A DNA stretch of 64,000 nucleotides from Pandoraea vervacti (GCF_000934605.2 NZ_CP010897.2:248001-312000); one strand, 5' to 3'. Numbered from the stretch's first letter, positions 26,462-35,401 are shown. The notes: generated by a model from the letters alone, not told the origin. Translations and numbers: made by a program.

Positions 26462-27764
26462 GGTTCATCGTGGATTGCCGGGGAAAGCTGCGCGGATTTT
26501 GAGGAAGAAATATTCCTCGTCACGGTAGCCGTATGCCCGGCGCTTGATGACCTTGATGGTGTTGTTGATGCCTTCAACGACGCTGGTGTTAAGTGGGTGT
26601 CGGCAGCGGGCCAGGATGCCGTGCCAATAGCCTTGCAGGCGCTGCGCAAATAGTTTCAGCGCAGCGATACCGCTGTCGTTGGCTTGAGTAATCCACTGCT
26701 CCCATGCCTTTTGCGCCCAAGCTGGCTTTCGGTAGAACCACAGTCGCTTGAGTTCGTCTCGTAGCAAATAGACGCACAACAGAGGCTGGTTGGCTTGCAG
26801 CAGCTCACTCAGGTGCACGGACTGTTCCGGCCGTAGATTCTTTTGATTGCGTAAGAGCAGCCAGCGGCTTGATTTGAGGACTTTGCGTGCTGGCCGGTCA
26901 TCTCGGAGTCGGTTGGCCTGATCGACTCGGACCCGGTCGATCACTTCGCGTCCGTATTTGGCAACGACATGGAACAAGTCGTAGACGATTTCGGCTTGCG
27001 GGCAGTTCGCCTTGATTTCCAACTCGTAGGCCGTTGTCATATCGATGGCAACAGCCTCGATATGCTCTGCAACGCCCTCGGGAAGCTGGTCAAAGAAGGC
27101 TCGGGCAGTTTCACGCGAACGGCCATTCCCAATCCATAGCACCTGCCGACTGAGCGGCTCGACCACCACCGTGGCGTAACGGTGGCCCTTGTGCAGAGCG
27201 AATTCGTCCATCGCCAAATATCGAACCTGTGTCCAATCCGGCTCGGCGATGCTTGCTCGCAAACTCGCTTTGTCGATCGCTTTAACGGTATGCCAATCCA
27301 AACCGTAGAACGCTGCAACGGCCTGGACATTGGTCGACTTGAGCAGAATTTCACAGGCCTTGGCAAAGCGCGCTGTGACCCGTTGGTAGCGCCCGAGCCA
27401 GTCCAATTTCTCCAGCCTCGGGCCACCACAGTGCTCGCACCAAAGCCGACGACGCGGCACATGCAGCACCACTCGATATTCAAACAAGGGAAGATCCCGA
27501 ACCCGGCGCACCGTCGTCTCGTGGATCTGCGAGCAACGCTTGCCGCATTGCTCGCACAGCATCACTCGGCTTAATGGCTTCAGATACAACGACAGTGTCC
27601 GACTGTCCTGCGAAGGCCACTCCACTCGCTCAACTCGGTATCCCGTCCAGCAACCGAGGGCTTCCAGCGCTTTTCGATCTAGCAATTGCTCCTCCGAACA
27701 CCGTCTCTATTGGCGTCAGATTATCAATTGCCTTGAAAACCTCCACGGTTTTCCACGATGAACC
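26462..27764. mobile_element. Complete ISL3-family insertion sequence (1303 bp)
   Basis: Terminal inverted repeats begin GGTTCATCGTGGA (26462-26474) and, on the opposite strand, at 27764-27752; 13 bases match perfectly and similarity continues with CCG.GGA. It is flanked by identical 8-bp duplications (AAACAAAA), the duplication length characteristic of ISL3. One transposase gene fills it, and its stop lies inside the left repeat. It is visibly less GC-rich than the flanks. The perfect ends and duplication point to a recent, possibly still mobile insertion. Confidence 0.95.
26465..27685 (-). CDS. ISL3-family transposase
   Basis: 406 residues, full length. N-terminal zinc-finger cysteines occur in LCEQCGKRC and WCEHCGG, followed by a helix-turn-helix-type region (TNVQAVAAFYGLDWHTVKAID). 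The DDE catalytic core shows YLAMDEFALHKGHRYATVV (first Asp), VAIDMTTAYELEIKANCP (second Asp) and SVVEGINNTIKVIKRRAYG (Glu). A TTG start at 27685 is used: GGAGG sits five bases ahead and no ATG fits better. The stop codon falls within the left terminal repeat, so the gene spans nearly the whole element. No frameshift or internal stop is seen, so the enzyme is probably functional. Confidence 0.95.
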   Translation of the reverse strand: MLDRKALEALGCWTGYRVERVEWPSQDSRTLSLYLKPLSRVMLCEQCGKRCSQIHETTVRRVRDLPLFEYRVVLHVPRRRLWCEHCGGPRLEKLDWLGRYQRVTARFAKACEILLKSTNVQAVAAFYGLDWHTVKAIDKASLRASIAEPDWTQVRYLAMDEFALHKGHRYATVVVEPLSRQVLWIGNGRSRETARAFFDQLPEGVAEHIEAVAIDMTTAYELEIKANCPQAEIVYDLFHVVAKYGREVIDRVRVDQANRLRDDRPARKVLKSSRWLLLRNQKNLRPEQSVHLSELLQANQPLLCVYLLRDELKRLWFYRKPAWAQKAWEQWITQANDSGIAALKLFAQRLQGYWHGILARCRHPLNTSVVEGINNTIKVIKRRAYGYRDEEYFFLKIRAAFPGNPR

Positions 27765-27772
27765 AAACAAAA
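27765..27772. repeat. Right target-site duplication of the IS element
   Basis: AAACAAAA directly after the right terminal repeat; identical to 26454-26461. It is also the complement of the U-tract (TTTTGTTT) of the metK terminator. Confidence 0.92.
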
Positions 27773-27803
27773 CCCCCGCCGGTGTGACCCGAGCGGGGGT
27801 TTT
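27769..27803 (-). terminator. Rho-independent terminator of metK
   Basis: AAAACCCCCGC (27769-27779) and GCGGGGGTTTT (27793-27803) form an 11-bp stem with a 13-base loop, 53 bp after the metK stop. On the minus strand the stem is followed by TTTTGTTT. The stem is symmetrical in A and T runs, so it could work both ways. The IS element begins 4 bases into the distal part of the T-tract but leaves an intact copy. Confidence 0.88.
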
Positions 27804-27856
27804 GGCGGGACAGACGCCGGTTTGCACCGGCATCGCCCATCAGGCGTGGCGTCGAA

Positions 27857-29035
27857 TCAGGCGACTGCGCGCAGACCGGCGTCGGCCAGCAGGGCGTCGG
27901 CACGATCGGTGGCTTCCCACGAGAATTCCGGCTCTTCGCGGCCGAAGTGGCCGTAAGCAGCGGTCTTCTCATAGATCGGACGCAGCAGGTCGAGCATCTG
28001 GATGATGCCCTTCGGACGCAGGTCGAAGTGCTTCTCGACCAGTTCGGCAATGCGCTGATCGCTGATCTTGCCCGTACCGAACGTGTTGACCATGACCGAC
28101 GTCGGGCGCGCCACGCCGATGGCGTACGAGACCTGAATCACGCACTTCGAGGCCAGACCGGCAGCCACGATGTTCTTCGCGACGTAACGGCCAGCGTAGG
28201 CTGCCGAGCGGTCGACCTTGGACGGGTCCTTGCCCGAGAAGGCGCCGCCGCCGTGCGGTGCGGCACCGCCGTACGTGTCGACGATGATCTTGCGGCCCGT
28301 GAGGCCGGCGTCGCCCTGCGGGCCACCGATCACGAAACGGCCGGTCGGGTTCACCAGGAACTTGATGTCGCCCTTGATGAGGTCGGCCGGCAGCACCGGC
28401 TTGATGACTTCCTCGATGACGGCTTCGCGCAGCGCTTCCAGACCGATGTCCGGATGGTGCTGCGTCGACAGCACGACGGTGTCGATGCTGTGCGGACGAC
28501 CGTTTTCGTACTTGATCGTGACCTGGGACTTGGCGTCCGGGCGCAGCCACGGCAGACGGCCGTCGCGACGCACTTGCGACTGGCGCTCGACCAGACGGTG
28601 CGACAGGTAGATCGGCAGCGGCATGAGTTCCGGCGTTTCGTCGCAGGCGTAACCGAACATCAGGCCCTGATCGCCAGCGCCCTGATCGAGGTTGTCGTCA
28701 TGCGCGCGATCCACGCCCTGGGCGATGTCCGGCGACTGGCGGTCGTAGGCGACCAGCACGGCGCAGCCCTTGTAGTCGATCCCGTAGTCGGTGTTGTCAT
28801 AACCGATGCGGCGGATCGTTTCGCGCGCCACTTGCTGGTAGTCGACCGTGGCTGTCGTGGTGATTTCCCCCGCGAGCACGACGAGACCCGTGTTGCAGAG
28901 CGTTTCCGCAGCGACACGCGCGTACTTGTCCTGGGTCAGGATGGCATCGAGAACCGCGTCGGAAATCTGGTCGGCGACCTTGTCCGGGTGGCCTTCGGAG
29001 ACGGATTCGGAGGTAAAGAGATAGTCGTTCGCCAC
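27857..29035 (-). CDS. metK: MetK, S-adenosylmethionine synthase
   Basis: 392 residues from a GTG start at 29035 (ANDYLFTSESVSEGHPDK), with GAGGAG ahead on the minus strand; the upstream in-frame extension to 29146 is not conserved. Makes SAM from ATP and methionine in the cytoplasm. Signatures: GHPDKVADQISDAVLD with the catalytic His, DQGLMFGYACDETPELMP, and the P-loop-like GGGAFSGKDPSKVDRSAAYA. It is divergent from lpxL with a 188-bp gap. The leader from the putative -10 to the start codon is about 150 nt. Its terminator carries the IS insertion. Confidence 0.97.
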   Translation of the reverse strand: MANDYLFTSESVSEGHPDKVADQISDAVLDAILTQDKYARVAAETLCNTGLVVLAGEITTTATVDYQQVARETIRRIGYDNTDYGIDYKGCAVLVAYDRQSPDIAQGVDRAHDDNLDQGAGDQGLMFGYACDETPELMPLPIYLSHRLVERQSQVRRDGRLPWLRPDAKSQVTIKYENGRPHSIDTVVLSTQHHPDIGLEALREAVIEEVIKPVLPADLIKGDIKFLVNPTGRFVIGGPQGDAGLTGRKIIVDTYGGAAPHGGGAFSGKDPSKVDRSAAYAGRYVAKNIVAAGLASKCVIQVSYAIGVARPTSVMVNTFGTGKISDQRIAELVEKHFDLRPKGIIQMLDLLRPIYEKTAAYGHFGREEPEFSWEATDRADALLADAGLRAVA

Positions 29036-29190
29036 TTCTGGCTCCTCTAACGTAATTTGGCGACTCACGTTGCCGTCATCGGAGGGGAAGCGGCGACGCT
29101 TTAGCGGAAAATTGGTCGAATGCGCTGCCTCGATAGGGTGGCACATCCGAATCGCCCCGCAAGTTGTCAGTTAACTCGGCGATGTCGCTT

Positions 29191-29196
29191 ATTATA
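29191..29196 (-). promoter_or_regulatory. Candidate -10 element of metK
   Basis: A perfect TATAAT on the minus strand (ATTATA on plus), 155 bp before the metK GTG. No good -35 match lies 16-18 bp upstream, so the call is tentative. The same AT patch may also serve lpxL on the plus strand. Confidence 0.4.
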
Positions 29197-29223
29197 CGCC
29201 CCTGAAGAAATCCTGCTTGCGAC

Positions 29224-30120
29224 ATGTCAACCACTCCCAAGAAATCCCTCGGGTATTACCTGAGCGTGGGTCTGCTGCGCGGACTCAACCTGCTGCCCTA
29301 TAGCTGGGTCGCGCGCTTTGGCGCGGGTATCGGGCATGTGCTGTACCGGATCCCGAGCTCCCGCAAACGGGTGGTCCATACCAATTTGCGCCTGTGTTTC
29401 CCCCATTGGGACGACGCCACCCGCGAGCGCGTGGCCAAGGCGTCCTTCGTCCACGCGATCCGCAGCTATGCCGAGCGCAGCGTCCAGTGGTTCGGTAGCG
29501 CCGAAAAGCTGGAGCGGCTCATCGAAGTCGATTCGGCCGTGGATCTGCTTGCGCCGGACATGCCGCCGACGATTTTGCTGGGCTTTCACTTCGTCGGGAT
29601 CGAGGCGGCCTCGGTTTTCATCAATCACGCCCTGCGCCGGCCCTGCGCGTCGCTCTACACGCCGATGTCGAACCCGGCGTTCGACGCCATGGCCCGCGAG
29701 CAGCGCGGTCGCTTCGACGCCGAGATGATCCCGCGCGGCGACAGCGCCCGCGACGTATTGCGCATGTTCCGGAAGAAGAAGCCCGTCATGCTCGCGGCCG
29801 ACATGGACTATGGCGCGCGAAACTCCACGTTCGTGCCGTTTTTCGGGATGCAGGCCTGCACGCTGACCTCCGTGTCGCGACTGGCCGAAGTCGGCCGGGC
29901 GCAGATCCTGCCGTTCATCGGCGAGGTGCTGCCGAATTTCAAGGGCTATCGGCTCAAGGTGTTCCCCATTTGGGAGAATTACCCGAGCGGCGACCCGGAC
30001 GCCGATGCCCGCCGCATGAACGAATTCCTGGAAGCGCAGATCCTCAAGATGCCGGAGCAGTATTACTGGGTCCACAAGCGCTTCAAGACGCGCCCCCCGG
30101 GCGAGCCGGGCGTCTATTGA
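29224..30120 (+). CDS. lpxL: Lipid A biosynthesis acyltransferase (LpxL/HtrB family)
   Basis: 298 residues. One N-terminal membrane anchor region (GYYLSVGLLRGLNLLPYSWVARFGAGIGHVLY) precedes the HX4E catalytic motif in GFHFVGIEAAS. The C-terminal part has QYYWVHKRFKTRPPG, the typical YYW.H.RFK ending. Transfers a secondary acyl chain to Kdo2-lipid IVA at the inner membrane during LPS assembly. Acyl-chain specificity (laurate or myristate) cannot be read. Only one such gene is present here. dapF follows after 42 bp on the same strand. Confidence 0.92.
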   Translation: MSTTPKKSLGYYLSVGLLRGLNLLPYSWVARFGAGIGHVLYRIPSSRKRVVHTNLRLCFPHWDDATRERVAKASFVHAIRSYAERSVQWFGSAEKLERLIEVDSAVDLLAPDMPPTILLGFHFVGIEAASVFINHALRRPCASLYTPMSNPAFDAMAREQRGRFDAEMIPRGDSARDVLRMFRKKKPVMLAADMDYGARNSTFVPFFGMQACTLTSVSRLAEVGRAQILPFIGEVLPNFKGYRLKVFPIWENYPSGDPDADARRMNEFLEAQILKMPEQYYWVHKRFKTRPPGEPGVY

Positions 30121-30162
30121 CGACACCGGATGCGCGTCGACCTTCTCCACTACAATAGCGGC

Positions 30163-31014
30163 ATGAAGCTCAAATTCACCAAGATGCAGGGCGCCGGGAA
30201 CGACTTTGTCGTGATCGACGGCATCTCGCAGACCATCGATTTCACGCCCGAACAGTGGCGTGCGCTCGCCGATCGCCATTTCGGCGTCGGCGCGGACCAG
30301 TTGTTGCTCGTGGAGCGCTCGGGCTTGCCCGGCGTGGACTTCCGCTATCGCATCTTCAACGCGGACGGTGGCGAGGTCGAGCATTGCGGCAATGGGGCGC
30401 GCTGCTTCGTCAAATTCGTGCGCGACACGGGGCTCACGGACAAGCGCACGGTGCGTGTCGAGGTGCAGCAGGGCGTGATCACGCTCACGATGCGCGAAGA
30501 CGGTCAGGTCAGCGTGGATATGGGCGCACCGATTCTCACGCCGTCGGACGTACCGTTCGATGCCGCCGGCCTGGAGGGCCGTCGCGAGGGCGACGACACA
30601 CTCTGGCCGCTGGATGTGGGCGGCAGGACGACCTGGATTTCCGTCGTCTCCATGGGCAACCCGCATGCCGTGCAGGTGGTCGATAACGTCGACACGGCGC
30701 CCGTCGAGACGGATGGCCCGCTCGTCGAGCGTCACCGGCGCTTCCCGCGCCGCGTGAACGCCGGGTTCCTGCAAGTGGTGTCGCCGCACGAAGCCCGTCT
30801 GCGCGTGTTCGAGCGCGGCGCGGGTGAGACGCTCGCCTGCGGCACCGGCGCCTGTGCGGCCGCCGTGGCGGGGATCCGTCGGGGGCTGCTCAAGGCGCCG
30901 GTCGCCATCGAGACGCACGGCGGCACGCTCACCATCGATTGGGACGGCGCAAGCGGCCCGGTCATCATGACGGGGCCGGCGGCCACGGTCTTCGAGGGCA
31001 CCATCGAGATTTAA
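30163..31014 (+). CDS. dapF: DapF, diaminopimelate epimerase
   Basis: 283 residues from the ATG at 30163 (MKLKFTKMQGAGNDFVVID); the ORF extends 11 codons upstream but that part is not conserved. The two catalytic cysteines are Cys75 in EHCGNGARC and Cys226 in LACGTGACAAAV. Interconverts LL- and meso-diaminopimelate for lysine and peptidoglycan synthesis in the cytoplasm, without cofactor. It lies downstream of lpxL and upstream of the DUF484 gene and xerC, the arrangement seen in many proteobacteria. Confidence 0.97.
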   Translation: MKLKFTKMQGAGNDFVVIDGISQTIDFTPEQWRALADRHFGVGADQLLLVERSGLPGVDFRYRIFNADGGEVEHCGNGARCFVKFVRDTGLTDKRTVRVEVQQGVITLTMREDGQVSVDMGAPILTPSDVPFDAAGLEGRREGDDTLWPLDVGGRTTWISVVSMGNPHAVQVVDNVDTAPVETDGPLVERHRRFPRRVNAGFLQVVSPHEARLRVFERGAGETLACGTGACAAAVAGIRRGLLKAPVAIETHGGTLTIDWDGASGPVIMTGPAATVFEGTIEI

Positions 31015-31023
31015 TTGGTTGCC

Positions 31024-31065
31024 TGATGCAGTACGGCTGAATCAGCACGGCCGAATCAGCATGGC
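31024..31065 (+). repeat. Three imperfect tandem 14-mers
   Basis: Consecutive 14-base units at 31024, 31038 and 31052 share the form TGAATCAGCACGGC with a few changes. They lie just after the dapF stop in the gap before the DUF484 gene. No function is evident. Confidence 0.7.
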
Positions 31066-31197
31066 CCACGCAGTAAAGTCACTGGTAAGAGACGGATCCG
31101 AGGATTCTGATTTAGCGACCCTGGCAGCCGCTCGCCTTCCTTGTGAATGACACCACGGGGCGGCGGGCGGCAGTTGACGAATAGCAGACGGACATTC

Positions 31198-31866
31198 ATG
31201 AACGACCGAGATATTGCCGAATACCTGATCGCGCATCCTGACTTCTTCGAACGCCACGCCGAGTTGCTCGCGGGTGTACGGCTCACGAGCCCGCACGGCC
31301 AGCGTGCCGTGTCGCTGCAGGAACGTCAGATCGAGATGCAGCGCGAGAAGACCAAGCAGATCGAGCGACGCCTCGCCGAACTGATGCGCTACGGCCACGA
31401 AAACGACGATATCTCGGGAAAATTGCACCGCTGGACCCTCGGCCTGCTGGGCGAGCGCGATCCGCACGCACTGCCCGAGGCCATCGCCCGCGGTCTGCGC
31501 GACGTCTTCAGCGTGCCGTTCGCCGCCGTGCGTCTGTGGAATGTCGCCGCCCCGTATCAACCGGCGGAGTTCGCGCGCAGCGTGAGCGAAGAGGTGAAGA
31601 TCTTTGCGGCGAGCCTCGCCACGCCGTATTGCGGCGCGAATACCGGTTTCGAAGCCGTGACGTGGCTGGGCGCGCCGAGCGATCCGGCCTCCGTCGCGTT
31701 GCTCGCACTGCGCGACCCGCAAGTGGTTGACGGCCCGGTCTTCGGCCTGCTCGTCATGGGCTCGGACGACGCCCGCCGTTTCCACGAAGGCATGGCAACC
31801 GACTTCCTGACGCAGATCGGCGAGTTGGCCGGCGCTGCGCTCGGCAAGCTGCGCGCCGACGACTGA
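31198..31866 (+). CDS. DUF484 family protein
   Basis: 222 residues from the ATG at 31198 (MNDRDIAEYLIAHPDFFERHAELL), the conserved opening of DUF484; the in-frame upstream part is discarded. A helical N-terminal half with a coiled-coil stretch (LQERQIEMQREKTKQIERRLAELM) is followed by a GAF-like C-terminal half. Function is unknown in the family, but it is regularly found between dapF and xerC, as here. Its stop is separated from the xerC start by one base. Confidence 0.88.
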   Translation: MNDRDIAEYLIAHPDFFERHAELLAGVRLTSPHGQRAVSLQERQIEMQREKTKQIERRLAELMRYGHENDDISGKLHRWTLGLLGERDPHALPEAIARGLRDVFSVPFAAVRLWNVAAPYQPAEFARSVSEEVKIFAASLATPYCGANTGFEAVTWLGAPSDPASVALLALRDPQVVDGPVFGLLVMGSDDARRFHEGMATDFLTQIGELAGAALGKLRADD

Positions 31867-31867
31867 G

Positions 31868-32833
31868 ATGTCGTCCGGATTCCCGGTCGAGGACGATACG
31901 TCCGACCAGACCCCGCTCCAGCCGGGCATCCGCACTTACCTCACATCGCTGGCCAGCGAGCGCAAGCTCGCCACGCTCACGCTGGAAAACTACACGCGGG
32001 ACCTGCGTCAGTTGCAGCGTCTCGCCAACGATCGTCCGCTCGAATCGTTGCAGCACGGCGACATTCGCCGCTTCGTCATGAAGATGCACGGCGAGGGACT
32101 GGTCGGTCGCTCCATCGCCCGCAAGCTCTCCGTCTGGCGCGGCTACTTCGCGTGGCTGGCCCAGCGCACGACGCTGGCGGCCAATCCCGTCGAGGGCGTG
32201 CGCGCACCCAAACAACCCAAACCGCTGCCCAAGGCGCTCTCGCCCGATCAGGCCTCGGCGCTCGTCGAGTTCGAGACGGGCACGTCTGCCGAAGCCGTGC
32301 GCAACCGGGCGATGTTCGAACTGCTGTATTCGTCCGGGCTGCGCTTGTCGGAGCTCACGGGGCTCGATCATCGTTATGTGGAGGCCGACGGCTACCGCTC
32401 CGCGAGCTGGCTGGACCTGGCCGAGCGCGAAGTCGTGGTGACCGGCAAGGGGAACAAGCGGCGCCGCGTGCCGGTCGGCGAGAAGGCCGCGCAGGCGCTG
32501 GCGCAGTGGCTGGAGATGCGCGCGGCGCTGGCGTCGGCCGAGCCTCATGCCCTATTTCTTTCCTCGCGCGGCCAGCGCATCGGCGCGCGGGCCGTGCAGC
32601 AGGGGCTGGCGCGTCACGCGCTCGCCGCGGGCCTGCCAACCCACGTTCATCCGCACATGCTGCGCCACTCGTTCGCCACGCACGTGCTGCAATCGTCGGG
32701 CGATCTGCGCGCCGTGCAGGAAATGCTCGGCCACAGCAATATCTCGACCACGCAGATCTACACCAAGCTCGACTTCCAGCATCTGGCGAAGGTCTACGAC
32801 CAGGCGCACCCGCGCTCGCGCAAGAAGCCCTGA
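31868..32833 (+). CDS. xerC: XerC, tyrosine site-specific recombinase
   Basis: 321 residues. An N-terminal SAM-like core-binding domain (ERKLATLTLENYTRDLRQL) is followed by a catalytic domain with Arg159 (SSGLRLSEL), Lys194 (TGKGNKRR), His263 and Arg266 (HMLRHSFATH), His289 (LGHS) and the nucleophile Tyr298 (QIYTK). XerC works with XerD at dif to resolve chromosome dimers before division. The dapF-DUF484-xerC order supports XerC rather than an integron or phage integrase. No att sites or cargo surround it. Confidence 0.95.
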   Translation: MSSGFPVEDDTSDQTPLQPGIRTYLTSLASERKLATLTLENYTRDLRQLQRLANDRPLESLQHGDIRRFVMKMHGEGLVGRSIARKLSVWRGYFAWLAQRTTLAANPVEGVRAPKQPKPLPKALSPDQASALVEFETGTSAEAVRNRAMFELLYSSGLRLSELTGLDHRYVEADGYRSASWLDLAEREVVVTGKGNKRRRVPVGEKAAQALAQWLEMRAALASAEPHALFLSSRGQRIGARAVQQGLARHALAAGLPTHVHPHMLRHSFATHVLQSSGDLRAVQEMLGHSNISTTQIYTKLDFQHLAKVYDQAHPRSRKKP

Positions 32834-33076
32834 GCGATTGCCGGAGCGCTCGCCCTGCGGTGCCGGCACGTTTCGCGGCTTTCCGAACCGTCCCGACCGA
32901 TCCGACGGTCGGCAACGCGAGTCGGTGTAGAATCGCGTCCTTTCCAGCAAGTCCCGCATGTCACCTATGCCGTGCATGCGCCGCGCCCGCCGCATCGCGT
33001 CTGGTGCCAGGCGCCGCGCCGCGAGACTTGCCGTCACCCCCGTATGCAACCGTAGGCAACCGTTGGTCCGTCCCGC

Positions 33077-34291
33077 ATGAATACCTTGACCCTCAAGCCC
33101 GGCAAAGAAAAGTCCTTGCTGCGCCGCCATCCCTGGATTTACGCGACCGCCGTGGCCCGTGTGGACGGCAATCCGGCATCCGGCGCGACGGTCGTGGTGC
33201 GTGCCGCCGATGGCCGCTTTCTTGCGCGCGCCGCATTCAGCCCGGTCTCGGCCATTCGCGCGCGCGTGTGGACGTTCGCGGAGAACGAGCCGGTCGATCA
33301 TGCATTCTTCAAGCGCCGCGTGTCGGCGGCGCTCGCCTATCGCGAGGCCATGGTGCGGGACACCGGCGCCACGCGTCTGATCTTCGGCGAGGCCGACGGG
33401 TTGCCGGGCCTGATCGTCGACCGCTATCAATCCGCGCCGGGGCAACCGGCGAACGACCAGCTCGTATGCCAGTTCATGGCGGCGGGCGTGGAGGCCTGGA
33501 AAGACGCCATCACGAAGGCGCTGGTCGGCGCCACCGGTTGCCCGAATGTCTACGAACGCTCGGACGCCGCCGTGCGTGAGCGCGAAGGCCTGCCGAGCCT
33601 CACCGGCGTGCTGGCGGGCGCGGAGCCGCCCGAAGCGCCCGAGTTGCTGACGACCCATGAGAACGGCGTGAAGTATTACGTCGACGTGCGCCACGGCCAC
33701 AAGACCGGCTTCTACGTCGACCAGCGCGATAATCGCCTGCTCGTTCAGCAACAGGCCCGGGGCCGCGATGTGCTGAACTGCTTCTGCTACACCGGTGGTT
33801 TTTCGCTGGCGGCGCTGGCTGGGGGCGCGCAGAGCGTGCTTTCCATCGATTCGTCGGGCGAGGCGCTGGCCATTGGCGCCCGCAACGTCGAGCTCAATGG
33901 TTTCGACCCCGCCCGTGCGCAATGGCGCGATGCCGACGTGTTCAAAACGTTGCGCGCCTTGCGCGAAGAAGGTCGGACCTTCGACATGATCGTGCTCGAT
34001 CCGCCGAAGTTCGCACCCTCGGCGCATCACGTCGACCGCGCTGCACGGGCTTACAAGGACATCAACATGGCTGGCTTCAAGCTGCTGCGTCCGGGCGGCC
34101 AGTTGCTGACCTACTCGTGCTCCGGGGCCATCGACGCCGATCTGTTCCAGAAGATCGTGGCGGGCGCTGCGGTGGACGCCGGTGTCGACGCGCGTATCCT
34201 GCGACGGCTGTCGGCAGGCATGGATCACCCGATGCTCACGCAATTCCCGGAAGGCGAATACCTCAAGGGGCTTTGGTTGCAACGCATGTGA
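33077..34291 (+). CDS. rlmI: RlmI-like 23S rRNA m5C methyltransferase
   Basis: 404 residues. An N-terminal PUA domain (about 1-80: LKPGKEKSLLRRHPWIYATAV...) is followed by an RlmI-type linker (LIFGEADGLPGLIVDRY) and a Rossmann methyltransferase with DQRDNRLLVQQ, VLNCFCYTGGFSLAAL and DMIVLDPPKFAPS, the last being the DPPKF motif of class I rRNA m5C enzymes. It would methylate C1962 of 23S rRNA using SAM. A hairpin without T-tract (CCGACCG / CGGTCGG, 32893-32912) and a TGTAGAAT-type -10 at 32926-32933 lie upstream, so it may have its own promoter. Confidence 0.9.
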   Translation: MNTLTLKPGKEKSLLRRHPWIYATAVARVDGNPASGATVVVRAADGRFLARAAFSPVSAIRARVWTFAENEPVDHAFFKRRVSAALAYREAMVRDTGATRLIFGEADGLPGLIVDRYQSAPGQPANDQLVCQFMAAGVEAWKDAITKALVGATGCPNVYERSDAAVREREGLPSLTGVLAGAEPPEAPELLTTHENGVKYYVDVRHGHKTGFYVDQRDNRLLVQQQARGRDVLNCFCYTGGFSLAALAGGAQSVLSIDSSGEALAIGARNVELNGFDPARAQWRDADVFKTLRALREEGRTFDMIVLDPPKFAPSAHHVDRAARAYKDINMAGFKLLRPGGQLLTYSCSGAIDADLFQKIVAGAAVDAGVDARILRRLSAGMDHPMLTQFPEGEYLKGLWLQRM

Positions 34292-34353
34292 GCCATCGCT
34301 TCGCCGGGGGGCGTGACCCCAACATCCCCCGGCACCCTGGCGTCACCGGCGCA

Positions 34354-35229
34354 TCAACCCAACGTCAGGCCCGCGACGCCCAGCGCGATCAGCACGGCGC
34401 CGCCCACGCGGCGGTGCATCTCGCCTTCGCCCAGCACCCGAACGCCGAGTAACGCGGCGACCATCATCGACATCTCGCGCGCCGGGGCGACGTGGGACAC
34501 CGGTGCATACCTGAGCGCGGTGAGAATCAGAAAGTAGGACATCGGCGAGATCGTCGAAATCACCAGAATCTTGCGCCAGTTGGCCTGCCAGAGCATCTTG
34601 ATACGCGCGGGACGCGAGAAGGCCGTGGGTGCCGAGAGCGCCACCCGAAGCACATTTTCCAGGTAGTAATAGACGAGCGGCGCGAGCATCAGGGTGCGAA
34701 TGGCGTAGGCGTCCGCCAGCGTATAGGCGGCGATGAACCCGCCGGTCAGTACGCCCCAGCCGGCGCCCGCGTGCATGCTGCCGCGCCGAAAGAGACGTTC
34801 GCCGCCGGCGATCACGAGCACACCGCAAACCACCAGTCCGATGCCGACGAGGGCGAGCCAGCCGGGACGCTCCCCCAGCAACACGATGGCGCCCAGCGAC
34901 GAGAGCAGCGGCCCGGTGCCCCGCGCGAGCGGATATACCACCGACAGATCGCCCACGCGATAGCCACGCTGCAGGACCAGCGTGTAGCCGTAGTGCAGCA
35001 GGGCGCTCAGAGCAATCACGCCCCACCCCAGCGGCGAGGGCCAACTGGCTTGCGTGCCCGTCAGGAAATAGAGGGCGAGCGGCGTGTAGAGGACGACCGT
35101 GAGCAGTGCGTAAAGAAAGACGAGCTGCGGACCGCCACCCTCACGGGTGTCGATCCGTTTGGCGACGAAGTTCCAGGTGGCGTGCAGGAAAGCAGCGGTA
35201 ACGACAAGGGCGAGGGCGGTGAGCGACAT
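34354..35229 (-). CDS. EamA/DMT-family transporter
   Basis: 291 residues from the ATG at 35229 (MSLTALALVVTAAFLHATWNF); the in-frame extension to 35379 carries no helix. About ten hydrophobic helices in two homologous halves are characteristic of the drug/metabolite transporter superfamily. The first half ends with VVYPLARGTGPLLSSLGAIVLLGERPG and the second with APAREMSMMVAALLGVRVLGEGE, the paired EamA motifs. Substrate unknown; exporters of amino acids or metabolites are common in this family. It is divergent from the zur cluster. Confidence 0.9.
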   Translation of the reverse strand: MSLTALALVVTAAFLHATWNFVAKRIDTREGGGPQLVFLYALLTVVLYTPLALYFLTGTQASWPSPLGWGVIALSALLHYGYTLVLQRGYRVGDLSVVYPLARGTGPLLSSLGAIVLLGERPGWLALVGIGLVVCGVLVIAGGERLFRRGSMHAGAGWGVLTGGFIAAYTLADAYAIRTLMLAPLVYYYLENVLRVALSAPTAFSRPARIKMLWQANWRKILVISTISPMSYFLILTALRYAPVSHVAPAREMSMMVAALLGVRVLGEGEMHRRVGGAVLIALGVAGLTLG

Positions 35230-35401
35230 GACGAAGGACGTTTTTTTGTGTCCATTGTATGACGCATCGCCGGCGACCACGGGGCAATCAGGATGGGGTT
35301 GGGGGGCGGCAGGCCAGCCATCGCTAAAATCGCGCAATTGGACGTGAATGGCTTGCCAGGATCCCGCGTCGTCCCGCAAAACCTTGCGGTTATCCCCACT
35401 T

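Noticed and set aside
29036..29220. SAM or SAH riboswitch in the metK leader
   Set aside because: Searched by eye for known SAM-I, SAM-II, SAM/SAH and SAH cores; none fits. Kept only as a low-level open question about leader length.
31024..31065. CRISPR-like array
   Set aside because: Three 14-base units are directly tandem with no spacers and no cas genes exist in the window.
31868..32833. Phage or integron integrase instead of XerC
   Set aside because: Gene order dapF-DUF484-xerC and sequence fit chromosomal XerC; no att repeats, phage or cassette genes nearby.
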